Of a stretch of 64,000 nt of DNA, positions 47,208 through 59,518 are shown one piece after another. Made by a program: the position numbers and the translations under genes. The notes below the pieces were generated by a model that was not told the origin of the DNA, did not search any database, and saw only the letters and a program-made list of their open reading frames with translations. Source of the DNA: Rhizophagus irregularis. Lineage: Eukaryota > Glomeromycota > Glomeromycetes > Glomerales > Glomeraceae. The first letter of the stretch is position 1; each line of letters starts with the position of its first letter. Where the stretch lies: NCBI RefSeq assembly GCF_026210795.1, contig NC_089456.1:1242501-1306500 (forward strand), in the 5' to 3' direction.

Positions 47208-50200
47208 TTATTTTGTATCTTTTATCAACTCATCATCACGTTCAATAATGGATAGAGGTTGTAATCTTCTCTTCCGAACATATATTATAGCTTGATATAA
47301 GCGTCCTACGATATTAATTATAAGATTTATTGATGATGATGTTAAACTTAAAATTGGAATAATATCATATGTTATAACGGAAATCCTATAACAAATCTTG
47401 AAATATAAAGTGAAAATTAGCATGCAATTATAAAAAAAAAAAAAAATTCATAAATCTTTAAATTTATAATACCTGAATAATTAATTGAGGAATATCTTCA
47501 ATAAAAAGGTTTGAAAAAGCACCCCAAAATATTTTTTTTCTAACAGAATCAGAAAGTGGAGCTTGAAAAACTTTAAACCCAGCTATATTTGACTCCAAAA
47601 TACCTAATATTTCAACATCAACTCCTGCCAATATTGTAAATATGCTTGCAAATTTACTATTTTCCATAAACCAGTGAGAAAATTCTGATTTCTTATTTTC
47701 TTTTATTATTATTAAAAATGCAAATATTGTATTGAATACTATAGGAATTGTAAAGAATATTATACTATAAAAAAATCTTTATTAATAATTAGTTCATTTA
47801 AACCTTTATAATAATGTATGTATCATACCTTGGAATATATAATTCACGCACATCATCAGCATTATTTGTTAGAAAAAGAATATCCGCAATAAAATCAAAA
47901 ATAAATAAGGCGAATTTAAAGATAGCAATATTTTGACCCTATATATTACATATATATATTTAAAAAATAAATATGTTAAAGATGTAAAAAAATTAAAAAA
48001 TTATATTCAAAAATTTAACAATACCTTTTTTTCTCTTATACTAGCAAGAATGAAAAGGACGATTAATGCTATCAAGATTAAAAGTATGCCTAATAATTTG
48101 AATTTATATTCTTGCCAATAATCCGCTAATTTTATAATACGATTTTTAGTATTATTATAATATTACAAGTTAAAAAAATTGATTATACTTACGAGCAGGG
48201 TTAAAACCATAATTAGAGTCTAAATAAGCAAGTTGATAATTTCCAATAGGAGTTTGATTATTATTTGACATCATATAACTGATATCCTTTATTACAGTAT
48301 CAACATCTTTTTCATATTCATTCTTGGTTTCTTCAATTTTTATAGAAATCAAAAATTTCTTTTGTTTCGATTTATTCGAATTGGGATCAATTTGATAATT
48401 TTTATATTTACTAAGACGATTTCGTAATATTTGAACTGCATCAGCTAATTCATCCAATAACTCATCAAAAAACTTATTTTGTTTATCATCTGATAAACCT
48501 TCACAATATTCTGTTCCTTTTTCAGTTAATCGAAATAAACCAGTTGTTGAACTAGTGAATGTATATGTCATTTTTTTATCTTCAATTGTAAAACTCCAAA
48601 CATTTTCTTTTACACCTAATAAAGGTTCCCTATAATTTCTATCTTTAACAAAATTATTCTCAATTTTGACAAAATAAATTCCTCCTGATTTACTAAAAGT
48701 ACTATTAAGTATATCTATAATGACTCTTGTATCATCATTATCTAATTTACATTGTGTTGCAAAAGTTTTTTGTCGTAAAATAATCTTTTGTCCTATCTTT
48801 TGATATATTAATATTTTACCATCTACATCCGATGATAATGTTACTGGTTTATAAAAATCAATTGAAATATTTGTAATATCCGAATTTATTGAGGAATGAA
48901 TTTCGGGGTATGTTGATTTTATATTTGTGTTAAAATAACCATTACCTCTTTCTGTTTGTTTAGGTAAATCTATTACATGTAATCTCCAAGTATTATTATA
49001 TTCTATTTGAGCGATCAAAAGAGTATTATTTGGTAATACTGTATATGCATAGTTTGAATTTATCTTTACAGGTTGTTCTAATCCCGAAGGACAAGTTATA
49101 TTGCCGCTTTCAGGATAAACACAAAAATACATTCCATCAATTACCCCATCACGTTTCGTTATTAAATAACCACCAAACAATAAACTCTCAAATATCCAAG
49201 TTGAAGTTAAACCAGTATTATTAGGAGGCATGAGGTTTGTAACATTAAATGAAACAATTGATCCGGATGATAAAAATCTAATCTTGTTATGTGTAATATT
49301 AGAAGTAGTAATACGAGTTACTTCACGTCCTGATACGGAACAAGTATGGCCAACTCCATCATATTCAATATTACAAGATATTGGTACAGGTTCTATATCT
49401 GCTAAATTTGATTGATACAATATAAAATTTGCTGAACCTTTTTGATTATAACTTATAAATGTAGCGTATAATTGACCTCTTGACAAATCATTTGTTATCA
49501 CTTTATATACAAAAGAGTAACCTTCATCAACTGTTGGAATCAACGTATAAGTTTCATCACTTATACCAGTGGTTAATTTAATTGTTCCATGAGTTAACTT
49601 ATTAAATTTTCCATCAAATTCAATTTTATATTGTTGCCATGTAACATTTGTACTTTCGGGATCAGGACCATTATAACATACTATAAATCCTTTCTCTTTA
49701 TTAATATTAAATACTAATTTCTTAAGTGTTGTTTGAAGTTTATTATACTCCTTACGAATGCCCCAAAATCCCATAGATGTTCTGTCATATAATTTTCCAT
49801 CAAAATCAATTATCATTCCCCATCCTTCATATGTGCTAACATCATTAAAATTTGTCGTATTAAAATAACGGATTAAAATTTGATTCGGTCTTATTAAATC
49901 ATATTCTAAAAGATCGTCAAAACCAGTATTATAAATAGCACAATAATTGAACTTTTCAACACCTTCTAAATCAATATCTTTTTCGATAACTGTTCCATTA
50001 GGATAAATAAATCTTAAAGAAAATATTTCATGATTACAATGTTTAATTGATGTAGATTTATCCACATTAGTTTTAACTATTCTTGCTACTACCGTACCAT
50101 CATCATATGAACTTATACGTAACACATGAGGTATTTCTTTTGGCCCAAAATTCTTTTCTTCATAAGAAAATGTTTTCACTTCTTCTAATGCATGTAAAGG

Positions 50201-50263
50201 ATATATATAAAAGATAATTATTACGAACAATGTAATGTAAAGATTCTGTAAATTTGATCGCAT
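47208..50263 (-). CDS. Membrane protein with a large glycosylated ectodomain
   Basis: Five exons on the minus strand (50263-48193, 48125-48025, 47938-47829, 47764-47473, 47396-47208) give about 920 residues. The start carries a signal peptide (LYITLFVIIIFYIYPLHA). An ectodomain of about 660 residues follows, rich in beta-strand-like segments, with many N-x-T/S sites and regular aromatic-Gly repeats but no named domain. Four small exons then encode about five membrane segments: LLGILLILIALIVLFIL, FKFALFIFDFIADILFL, IIFFTIPIVFNTIFAFLII, a weaker one near IFTILAGVDVEILGIL, and IIPILSLTSSSINLIINIV. Between the last two is EDIPQLIIQ, a short motif reminiscent of the E-x-x-PQL-x-LQ element in XK-related scramblase proteins; this is only a pattern match. 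The tail is short and charged. It is probably a plasma-membrane receptor or transporter-like protein; no function can be assigned. Confidence 0.75.
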
Positions 50264-52986
50264 TTTATATATACATACATACTAATTCCCCCAAAAAAGA
50301 AATTTCTCATTATATATATATAGGTGAGCCATTCGGCTTACGGATAGATAGGTATAATAAAAACTTGACACTGACCGGATCGACTAAATTAAAAAATACT
50401 CAACTTTAACAGTTATTTAATTAAAGCCTCAAAATACCCACAGCCAGGATCAACAGCCGGGGCTTAATTTTCCGTTATGTTAGTACTAAATCGGTAATCC
50501 GATAAAATTATACATAAAAACACTTTTTCGAGATCATGTGTTGTGACGTGCTTAATTGATTAAAATCACGTGGAGGATTTTATTTTCCAATTACACATGC
50601 CGGTTACATGTGATTCCTGTTACATGTGATTTCTGACAATCACCTTTCAGTAGAAATGTAGAATTAAACCGATTTATTGAACTTTAGAAAGTTATAGAAC
50701 TTTATTATTCTTTAATAAAATTTCAAGGAATTATAGTTTCGAATCAATATTCTGTGATTTGCAATATTTTAACCTTACGTTCTTTATGTTTCTAATACAG
50801 TTATTCTCAATACATTGTATTTTTATTAAGATCTCTTGACGATTTTTTTAGCACTATAATGTCTTTATTCATTTTCTCTAATGAATTAAAATTTGAACGA
50901 ATATTTTTTTAATCATAAATGTCGTTTTGGCTCATTAAATGACTCTTCTTTTAAAAATGTGAGTTTATAAAAAAAGGTATAGTGAAGGGAGGAAAAAAAA
51001 AAAATATTTGATTTGGATAATCGATAATCTAACGTCAAAATGAACCATTTTTCTGTGGCGATGTTAAGGGTCGTTATCAAATTTACTTATAGAAACGGAA
51101 AATGGCTAAGCAAATCAAGCAGACGGATATTTGAATATCATGTATAACAAACCCGTGTGTTACGACTGTTACGTGTGTAAATTTTTTCGTATTAGTAATT
51201 ATGTTTAACCTTCAACATCTTAACAATTATAATTCCAACATTACGCTATTGGTTACAAGCATTAAATTTATTCTACATTTTAAATCAATAATTAATATTT
51301 AATAATTAGAGTATAAACAAAAAAAATCATTGTCCTACATAAAAAGAATTATACAAGACCAATAGTGTACTAGTACTTCAAAATTATTTATTGTCTTTAA
51401 TTTGATAAATTCAGAAAATAAAATATTATAAACATATTCATAATTCATTAACTCGAAGTATAATAAAATTTGAACTTGCATGATCATATCCGTTGATCTA
51501 TATAATCGGCCTAAATTAAGGCTTTATAAAATTTAGTACTCCTTTTCCACGTGATCATTTTGTGCTGACCGATAAAAAAAATGCGTTGTTTTCATATAAA
51601 TATTAATAATAAGTAAAAATTTATTTTTATTTTCCAAGTATATTAACACACAGTGAAGTAGGCTAAACTTGGTACTATTTTTTAAAGGATTTTAAATAAT
51701 AACAAATTGTTGGCTTTTAAAGTTAGACAAATTTTATTATTCAAAAACCTGAGAGATGAGGAGATTTTATAATTTATGTGACCTCAATTTCTCAGAATTA
51801 CCTTCAGTTGTATTATTTCATCTGATCTGATTTTAATTATTTACTGTCGCTTGATCAGTTGATCTTATATAATATGTGAAATATAATTTCAAATACTCTG
51901 CAATCTAACTATTAAGAAAAATTAATATTTCATGCTGCCTGAAATAGAAACCTAATAGATAAGGAAAGAATATCCTCCGAAAATTCGAGAAGCAACCTTA
52001 TTAGTAATTTTTTATAAACGTAATTTTTATTATTAATCGTACATAAATATTGAAGCTTGCGCCACAGAGCAATTAAAGCGATTAAAAATAGCAACGAATG
52101 ATGATTTTTAGTTTACATAATTAATAAAAACATAAACGCCTATTTTTGATTTTGGAAAGTCTTTTACCTAAATCTGGTTAATTAAAAAATTGATACTTAC
52201 TACTTTTAGCTTAGAAAATTTGATTGCCGCAGCCAATCGGAATAAATGATTACTAATTACTATTTTTGTTAGTGCTTTAATAACAGAAAAGTAATAATCA
52301 ACTAACCACAGCTGAACATATGACGTCAACTAACTAGGGGATGGCGTACCATTTTTATTAAATATTAATGAATAAGCAACAACATAATAAAAATCAATAA
52401 ATTTTACGATTATATTATATTATCCCTATTATCAGTTATGAACTAAATCTGATGCAGCAAGGTACGAAAGTCGAGTAAATACTGTATATTAGTAATATTC
52501 ATATACTTATTAATTATAGCCAATTATTTATTGGGGCGCAGTCATCGATTTCGCTATATTTCTTTTTAGATTCTTTTCATACAAAAAATTAATGCCGTAT
52601 ACGGCAACTAAATTCTTCAAAAATATTGAAATAATAATAATTTTTTATTTAAAAAATAGTTACATATTCTATAAAATAACTAAATCAATATGAATGCAAT
52701 AGCTATAAATAAAATGTCCTATAGAATATACACATATTTAATTGAATAAACTAGTATACCATAGTTTAATTAATTTGCCACACGGCCGGTCGTGTCATAT
52801 CCTCATTTTACCACTTATACTAGGAACAAAGAAACGAACTTTATCGATTTTCTTAACTTGTTCGTAAACATCTGAATTAAATACAAAAATTTAGTAATAT
52901 CTTATCTGCTATTACTATTAGTCTATTACCTTTTGTAATCTAAGTTAGCTAATGTAGAGTCATGGAGATCTATTAAAATTTAGTAA
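50264..52986. other. Intergenic, no gene seen
   Basis: This 2.7-kb stretch between the start of one minus-strand gene and the end of another contains only AT-rich sequence, a TATATATATATAGG near 50313 and a few CACGTG words (50567, 51548). Nothing coding was found on either strand. Confidence 0.35.
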
Positions 52987-55900
52987 TTATATCAACCTAT
53001 ATAAGCCTTCACTATTAAGATATGAAGTAATAATAGGTGAATTAATAGGTTTTGGTAAATTGTCAAACGAAAGTGCTCTACTAACATATTTAGTATCTTT
53101 TTCATATGAGATTGAAACATTTGGTATTTTTTTATCAGCTTCTTTAAAGATAGCTCTAATTTTTTCTTCATTATCACCCATTATGTTTTGATTAGTGGAA
53201 ATATACCAAAATTTTAATATCTCATTTAACTCAATAACTGTTGGTCTTTGGATTGAATTAGCATTCATACATCTATAAGCTAGTTTCTTATAAATTTCTG
53301 GAGTATCTTTGCCAAATTCTGGTCTAGTTCCGTTACATATATCTAATGCTAAGCTAAGGTCATGTTCTCTACTATGGAATGGCGGTTTTCCAGATGATAA
53401 TTCAGTCATAATTATACCAAAACTGTAAATATCAGAAGAAAATGTATATGGCTCTCTATTCAAAACTTCTGGTGCAATATATGGTAAAACTCCATATAAT
53501 TTATCCTGAGATTCTTGTTTGCCTGCTGGCCCAGATAATCCAAAATCTGAAATATAAGAAGCCTCACCATTTTGTAAGATATTTCCACTGTGAAGGTCCA
53601 TATGAAGATATCCCAGTTCATGTAAGTTCTTAAGGTCTATCGTTACGAAATATAACAATTTTATTTTATCTTTCCATAAAAGATTGCTAAAATTTTTTGA
53701 AAGAATATTACTCAAACTTCCCTTATTCGCAAATTCTATAATCATCATAAATTCTTTAGTTTTTGGATCCATAGTCATTCCATAAAATTTTAATGTTGAA
53801 TCATATGATTTAGCATTTAATTTCCAGTGCGTTTTAAGCTATTGTTTAAATAAAATTCAAAAATTTTTACTGTGTAAAATAATTTTCTTAAGAAAAAAAA
53901 AATACTAGTAAAATGTTATATAAATATACCTCATTTAAAAATTTAGCTGATATATCTTGTGATTCATTTAATTTCTTCAAAACAACTTTTTTAGGTACAA
54001 AATTTAATTTTATCCAATTTTCATCGTTTTGTTTTTCATATTTTGATTTACCATCTATCCATGTTGCGGAATATACTTGAGCAAATCCACCTTCACCAAT
54101 CAGTTCTTTATTCGCAAATCTATCAAAAGGTACCCATTCAATAAATGTAGAATTAGATTCCGACCCTGCTTTATAAATTGTATTACTAATGAATTCATCA
54201 ACTTCTAAACTTCCACTGGTCCATCCATTTATCATACAATAAGGATCACATGTTTTACACCATGATTCTTCAATAAATGGTTTATTGCAACGAGAACAAT
54301 TATTGGAAATTTTTTTATAATCAATCAGTTCTCTTGGTAAATCTTTATAATTTTACAATAATTAAAATGACAAATTAGTAATTATTTAATACATATAATT
54401 AATTATTTAAATTATTTACTAAAATTAAGTTACTATACCTTTAAGATATGAAGCAATGATAGATGAATTAACGGGTTTTGGCATATTACTAAATGTAAAT
54501 TTCCTACTAGTACATATAGCACCAGAATTCTTACTGTATAAAGATGAAATATTTGGTATTTCTTTATCAGCTTCTTCAAACATAAGTTTAGTTATTTTCC
54601 TTTTATAACCAACAATTTCGTAATTATGCCAATCATTTAAAATACTGTATAATTCGTTAGCTGTTGGTCTGTGATCTAAATTAACACTCATACATCTATA
54701 GGCTAGTTTCTTGTATATTTCAGGAGTTCCTTTCCCGAATTCTGGCCTAAGTCCTTTGCATATATCTAATGCTAAATCTGAATCATGTTTTCTATCATAA
54801 AAAGGTGGTTTCCCAGATGATAATTCGACCATAATTATTCCAAAACTATAAATATCAGATAATGATGTGTATGATTCTCCATTTAAAACTTCTGGTGCAA
54901 TATAAGGTAAAACTCCATATATTATATTATCTTTTTGTTCACATGCCAATCCAGTTAATCCAAAATCTAAAATATAATATGCATTATCCAGTAATCTCTG
55001 CTGTAATCTCTTTACATTATAATAAACCTTTTTACGGAAAGTTCCTGAGTTATATGAATCTCGTAATGTATATCCATTGTGAATCTGTAATATATTTCCA
55101 CTATGAAGATTTTTATGAAAATATTTCCGTTCATGTAAGTTTTTAAGGTCTATTGCTAAATTATATAACAATTTGATTTTATCATTCCAAAAAATATTGT
55201 TAAAATTACTTGAAAGAATATTTCTTAAGTTTCCATTATTTGCAAATTCCGTAATCAACAAAAACTCTTCAGTTTTTGGATTCTTACTCATTCCATAAAA
55301 GTTTAAACCCGATTTATTTAACTCGTAATATTTTTTAAGCTATTTTATATACAAAAAAAAACTTTAGTAATCATTATTAAAATATATTTTAGCAAATAAA
55401 TAAAATTTTAACAATACCTCATTTAAATATTTGATTGATATATTCTGTGAGCTATTCAATTTTTTCAAAACGACTCTCGTATGTCCAGAACCTGATTTCC
55501 TCCAATTTCCATCAAGCTTATAATAATGTGACCTGCCATCTATCCACGTTGCAGAATACACTTCAGTATACTCGCCTTTACCAATTAGTTCTATATCTAT
55601 AAATCTATCAAATGGTATCCATTCGAGAAATTTATTTTGAGATTTTTGACTCGCATTATACATTGTATCTTTTATAAACTTATCGACATTCGGATCTCCA
55701 CTATTCCATCCTTCCATTATATTGTATGGGTCACATTCTTCACACCAAAATTCCTCGATAAATGATTTCCCGCAATAAGAACAACTTTTATGATAAAAAT
55801 AATATGAATTAATAGGTTCCGACAGTTCGCTAAATGTAAATATTCTGCTAGTATATACAGCATCAGGATTCTTTTCAATTGAGATGTCTCGAATTTCTAT

Positions 55901-57161
55901 ATCGGCATTTTCGAATGCAGTTTTAATTTTTTCTTCTTTATAACCATATGTTTTACCATCAATAGAATTTTTCCAAAACTCTAACATCTTATTTAATTGA
56001 ATAGCGGTTGGTCTTTGATTTGAATTAGCATTCATACATCTACTAGCTAATTTTTTATATATTTCTGGAGTATCTTCTCCGAATTCTGGCCTAAGTCCTT
56101 TACATATGTCTAATCCTAAACCTGCATTATGTTCCTTATCATAAAAAGGTGGTTTCCCAGACGATAGTTCAGTCATAATTATCCCAAAACTATAAACGTC
56201 AGAAGATAATGTATGTGGTTTTCCATTTAAAACTTCTGGCGCAATATATGGTAATACTCCATAAATTTTATTATTTGAATTTTGTTCGCTCGCCGACCCG
56301 TATATTCCATAGTCTGCAATGTAATATCTTTTACAAGAGCTGTTATAAAAAACATTTCCGCTATGGAAATTTTTATGGATATATCCCATTTCATGAGAAT
56401 TTTTAAGATATGTTGATAAATTACACAACAAATTAATTTTTTCTTTCCAAAACATATTGTTAAAATTATTCGAAAGAATATCTCTCAAATTTCCTCGTTC
56501 TGCAAATCTTAAAATTGTCATAAATTCATTAGTTATTGGATCCTTAGTTATTCCATAAAATTTTAATAAATCGTAATCCATTTTAAGCTATTAATTACAA
56601 TAGAAATTTTGAACAAAATTAATATAATTAATATTAAAATATCTTATAATTAAAATAAAAAAAAATATGAAACTATACCCCGTTTAAATAATCGGTTGAA
56701 ATGTTCTGTGATCCATTTAATCGTTTCAAAGCAACTTTTATAGGTTTAGAGTCCAACTTTTTCCAATCACAATATTTTTCATAATTTAATCTACCATCAT
56801 TCCACATTGCGGAATAAACTTTAGCAAATCCACCTTCACCTATTTTTTTTATATTTGTGAATCTACCGAACGGTACCCATTCGAGACATTTAAATTGACA
56901 ATAAATACGATGTCTTGCCTTTTCAATCTCATTATACATTGTATCTTTTATAAATTTATCGATATCCGAATTTTCACTACTCCATCCCTCCATTATGTTA
57001 TATAGCCCACAATTTTTACAACATAATTCTTCTGCTGTAAATGGATTATTGCAATAAGAACAATTTTTATTATTGACGCTTCCTAAATTGGAGGTGCTTA
57101 ATTCGTTAAATTCAGACTTCATTTTCTGAGTTTCATTTTCTTGGTCATTATTTGAATTCAT
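52987..57161 (-). CDS. Three-unit TKL kinase fusion (two pseudokinase-like units, one kinase)
   Basis: Five exons (57161-56679, 56587-55418, 55339-54439, 54342-53930, 53838-52987) join in frame with phases 0, 0, 1, 0 and give about 1272 residues. Each unit is a CxxC-x9-10-CxxC knuckle, a linker with DKFIKDTMYN or a variant, and a kinase domain. Unit 1 (about 34-415): GEGGFAKVYSA, VALK (K146), HKNFHSGN (232-234 is H-K-N), DYG (253-255). Unit 2 (430-850): GKGEYTEVYSA, VVLK (K536), HKNLHSGN (626-628), a 33-residue insertion, DFG (676-678). Unit 3 (867-1272): GEGGFAQVYSA, VVLK (K974), HMDLHSGN (1068-1070), DFG (1087-1089). Units 1 and 2 lack the catalytic Asp; unit 3 has it. APEVLN, SFGIIMTELSSGKPPF and NQRPT are kept in all. 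The start is uncertain: the frame is open upstream to 57215 without ATG and there encodes SLPRE, matching DLPRE before unit 3, so a lost upstream exon is possible. Confidence 0.85.
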
Positions 57162-57740
57162 ATTTCTATTTAGTTCTGATAAAAATTCACGCGGCAAGCT
57201 GTTACACGATAACACGAATATTCGACACCAAAATTTAAGGTTTTATCGTTGTGTCGATCATGGCCACATGACCAGATGCGATAAGTGTATCACTAAACAA
57301 AAATAATAGATAACAAGATAAGAAATATTAAATGAAAATAATTTGTAACGCCTATAACTATAATTAGTTAATCTTTCATTCAAACGATATCTAAATACAG
57401 CATTTCATTACTTTATAAGCAAAAGCTCTATGACAAAAAGACGCCATCAAGCATAAATAACCCTTTTCATTATTAGGGTTCTGCACCTACTGCGCCTAGA
57501 CTCATTATACGCATAATATCTAGACATATTTAGTTTGATTAATTTCTGATTCGTTACCTGTCATTGAAACATTCCAATTTTTACTAATTTTTCTTCTAGA
57601 AAACCGAAAACTCCGGAAATATGAAGAATATATATATCACGTGACATTACGTTCTCCTTATATAAATAATATAAATATACACACTATTCCTTATTTTTAT
57701 TTCTCAGTTTTTTTCCAAAAAAAAAAAATTATTTTTTTTA
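57162..57740. promoter_or_regulatory. Divergent promoter region (kinase fusion / transporter)
   Basis: This 580-base region separates two divergent genes. For the transporter it holds an E-box palindrome TCACGTGA at 57637-57644 and a TATAAATAA at 57661-57669, 104 and 80 bases before its ATG. On the kinase side no clear TATA box is seen. Confidence 0.5.
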
Positions 57741-59518
57741 ATGTCCGTAAAATCACAGATGGCAACATATCTTCAAGGACGAAGACAAGTCGAACCTAAT
57801 GATGGAGATAATAGTCGAAGGGAATATGGAAATAATGTTACACTACCCGCTACGGGTATTACTGACGATGCAAGTGAAAGAACTCCTTTGATTTCCCATC
57901 CTGTTACTATTGTAGAAGATTTTGGAAAATCTACTGTCAAACAAACTGTTTTTAATTCTGTGGTATGCCAAATTTTTCCAAAAATATTATTATATAAAAA
58001 TATATATATTTTTGATAATATTGAACTGATGTGGAAAAAGCACGGGAATATTTATGATCACGGTAAAACTTATTCTCTTACTTTTTTTCGTTCATCAGAA
58101 TGCATTGATGGGAATTGCTATCTTGTCACTTCCGTTTGCGTTCAAATATGCAGGATGGCTTTTTGGAGTTTCAATATTTTTATTTTGCTTAATTCAAACG
58201 AATTATACAGCAAAACTTATTAAAAAGTGTCTGGATACCGATTCTGGGTGTCTTACCTACGCAGATCTTGCATATTTGGCTTTCGGCAAAAAAGGAAGAT
58301 TGATCATGGGAGGCCTTTTCTTGTTGGATTTGTTTAACGCAACGTGAGTAATGTTATGTAATCTTTGATATATTATTCTTGTGAATTTATAATAAAGACA
58401 TTTATATTTTTAAATAGTGTCGCTTTAATGATTCTTACTGGAGATTCACTCCAAACTCTATTTCCAAATGTCGATCTTGTGCGATTGAAACTCATTGCGT
58501 TTTTTATAATAACACCTACCACGTGGATGCCTATCCATTTTTTGTCACACGTCTCAATATTCGGAATAGCTGCTACAATATCATTGGCAGTTGTTATTCT
58601 GATTGATGGTTTTACTAAATTTGACCCTCCAGGAAGTCTTCTTAATCCAATGGAAACACATTTTCTTCCACCAAATTGGATGGTCTTGCCTTTAGCTTTT
58701 GGTCTTATCAATGCTGGGTTCACAGGCCACGCCGTTTTTCCTTCACTCTATCGTGATATGGCAAAACCTGAATCATATAATTCTATGGTCAACTACAGTT
58801 ATTTAATTGCAAGCACTATTTACATTACTGTTGCAGCGAGCGGTTATCTTATGTTTGGATCGGGAACAATGGAAGAGGTAAGCAAATTTCTTACTAAAGC
58901 TTATTAAAGGTTGGTTTATTTTATTTTTATTCTTATTTTAAACAATTATAAATTATTATAGATCACAATAAATATAATGTCGACTCGTGGATTTAACGTT
59001 CTTTTAAATTCTATTGTAATTTGGATGATTGTTATAAATCCATTATCTAAATATCCTCTCATGTTAACGCCCATCAACATTAGTATTGAAGTCGTATTTT
59101 TCAAGATGGTTTCGATTGGATCAAAATTTTCAAGAAATGTTTATACTATAATTTCCAGGACATTTGTGAGTTTCTTAATTTTATATACTTCAATAATATT
59201 TCCAGAGTTTGATCGTGCGATGGTAAGTCTTGATTTTTTATTAAAAAAATTTTCGTTTGCATTTTTATAATTTATAAATTCTGATTTTTTTTATACAAAT
59301 TTCAGTCACTACTTGGAGCATTCTTTTCTTTTCTAATATCAGCAATATTCCCAATATTATGTTATCTAAAATTATTTGGGCATCAATTATCAAATAAGAC
59401 ACTTGCATTAAATATAATGTTTTTAGTGATAAGTACAATAATGGCAATAATTGGAACTATTTGGACATTTTTCCCTCGCGAATGGCTGGATGATAAAGTT
59501 GAGTCCCACATGATTTAG
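57741..59518 (+). CDS. Vacuolar amino-acid transporter, AVT1-like (AAAP family)
   Basis: Five exons (57741-57962, 58099-58343, 58418-58877, 58962-59222, 59306-59518) give about 466 residues. A soluble, charged N-terminus of about 75 residues ends in SERTPLISH. The first membrane segment begins NALMGIAILSLPFAFKYAGW, the family's signature segment. TGDSLQTLFP, the loop HFLPPNWMVLPLAFG and LINAGFTGHAVFPSLYRDM follow; the last closely resembles the AGFGGHAVIPSLARDM region of yeast Avt1. About ten to eleven segments can be counted, ending in TIWTFFP. The family moves neutral amino acids across the vacuolar membrane using the proton gradient; which amino acids cannot be told from sequence. Avt1 imports into the vacuole, so storage is the likely role. 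Confidence 0.9.

Noticed and set aside
52987-57215. Three separate kinase genes
   Set aside because: Unit 1 C-lobe and unit 2 knuckle are in one uninterrupted exon (55418-56587), and the unit 2 to unit 3 junction splices in frame with good GT-AG borders; only the last unit has a stop at a natural end.
58373-58723. 116-codon antisense frame in the transporter
   Set aside because: Shadow of transporter exon 3, whose sense frame carries the family signature.
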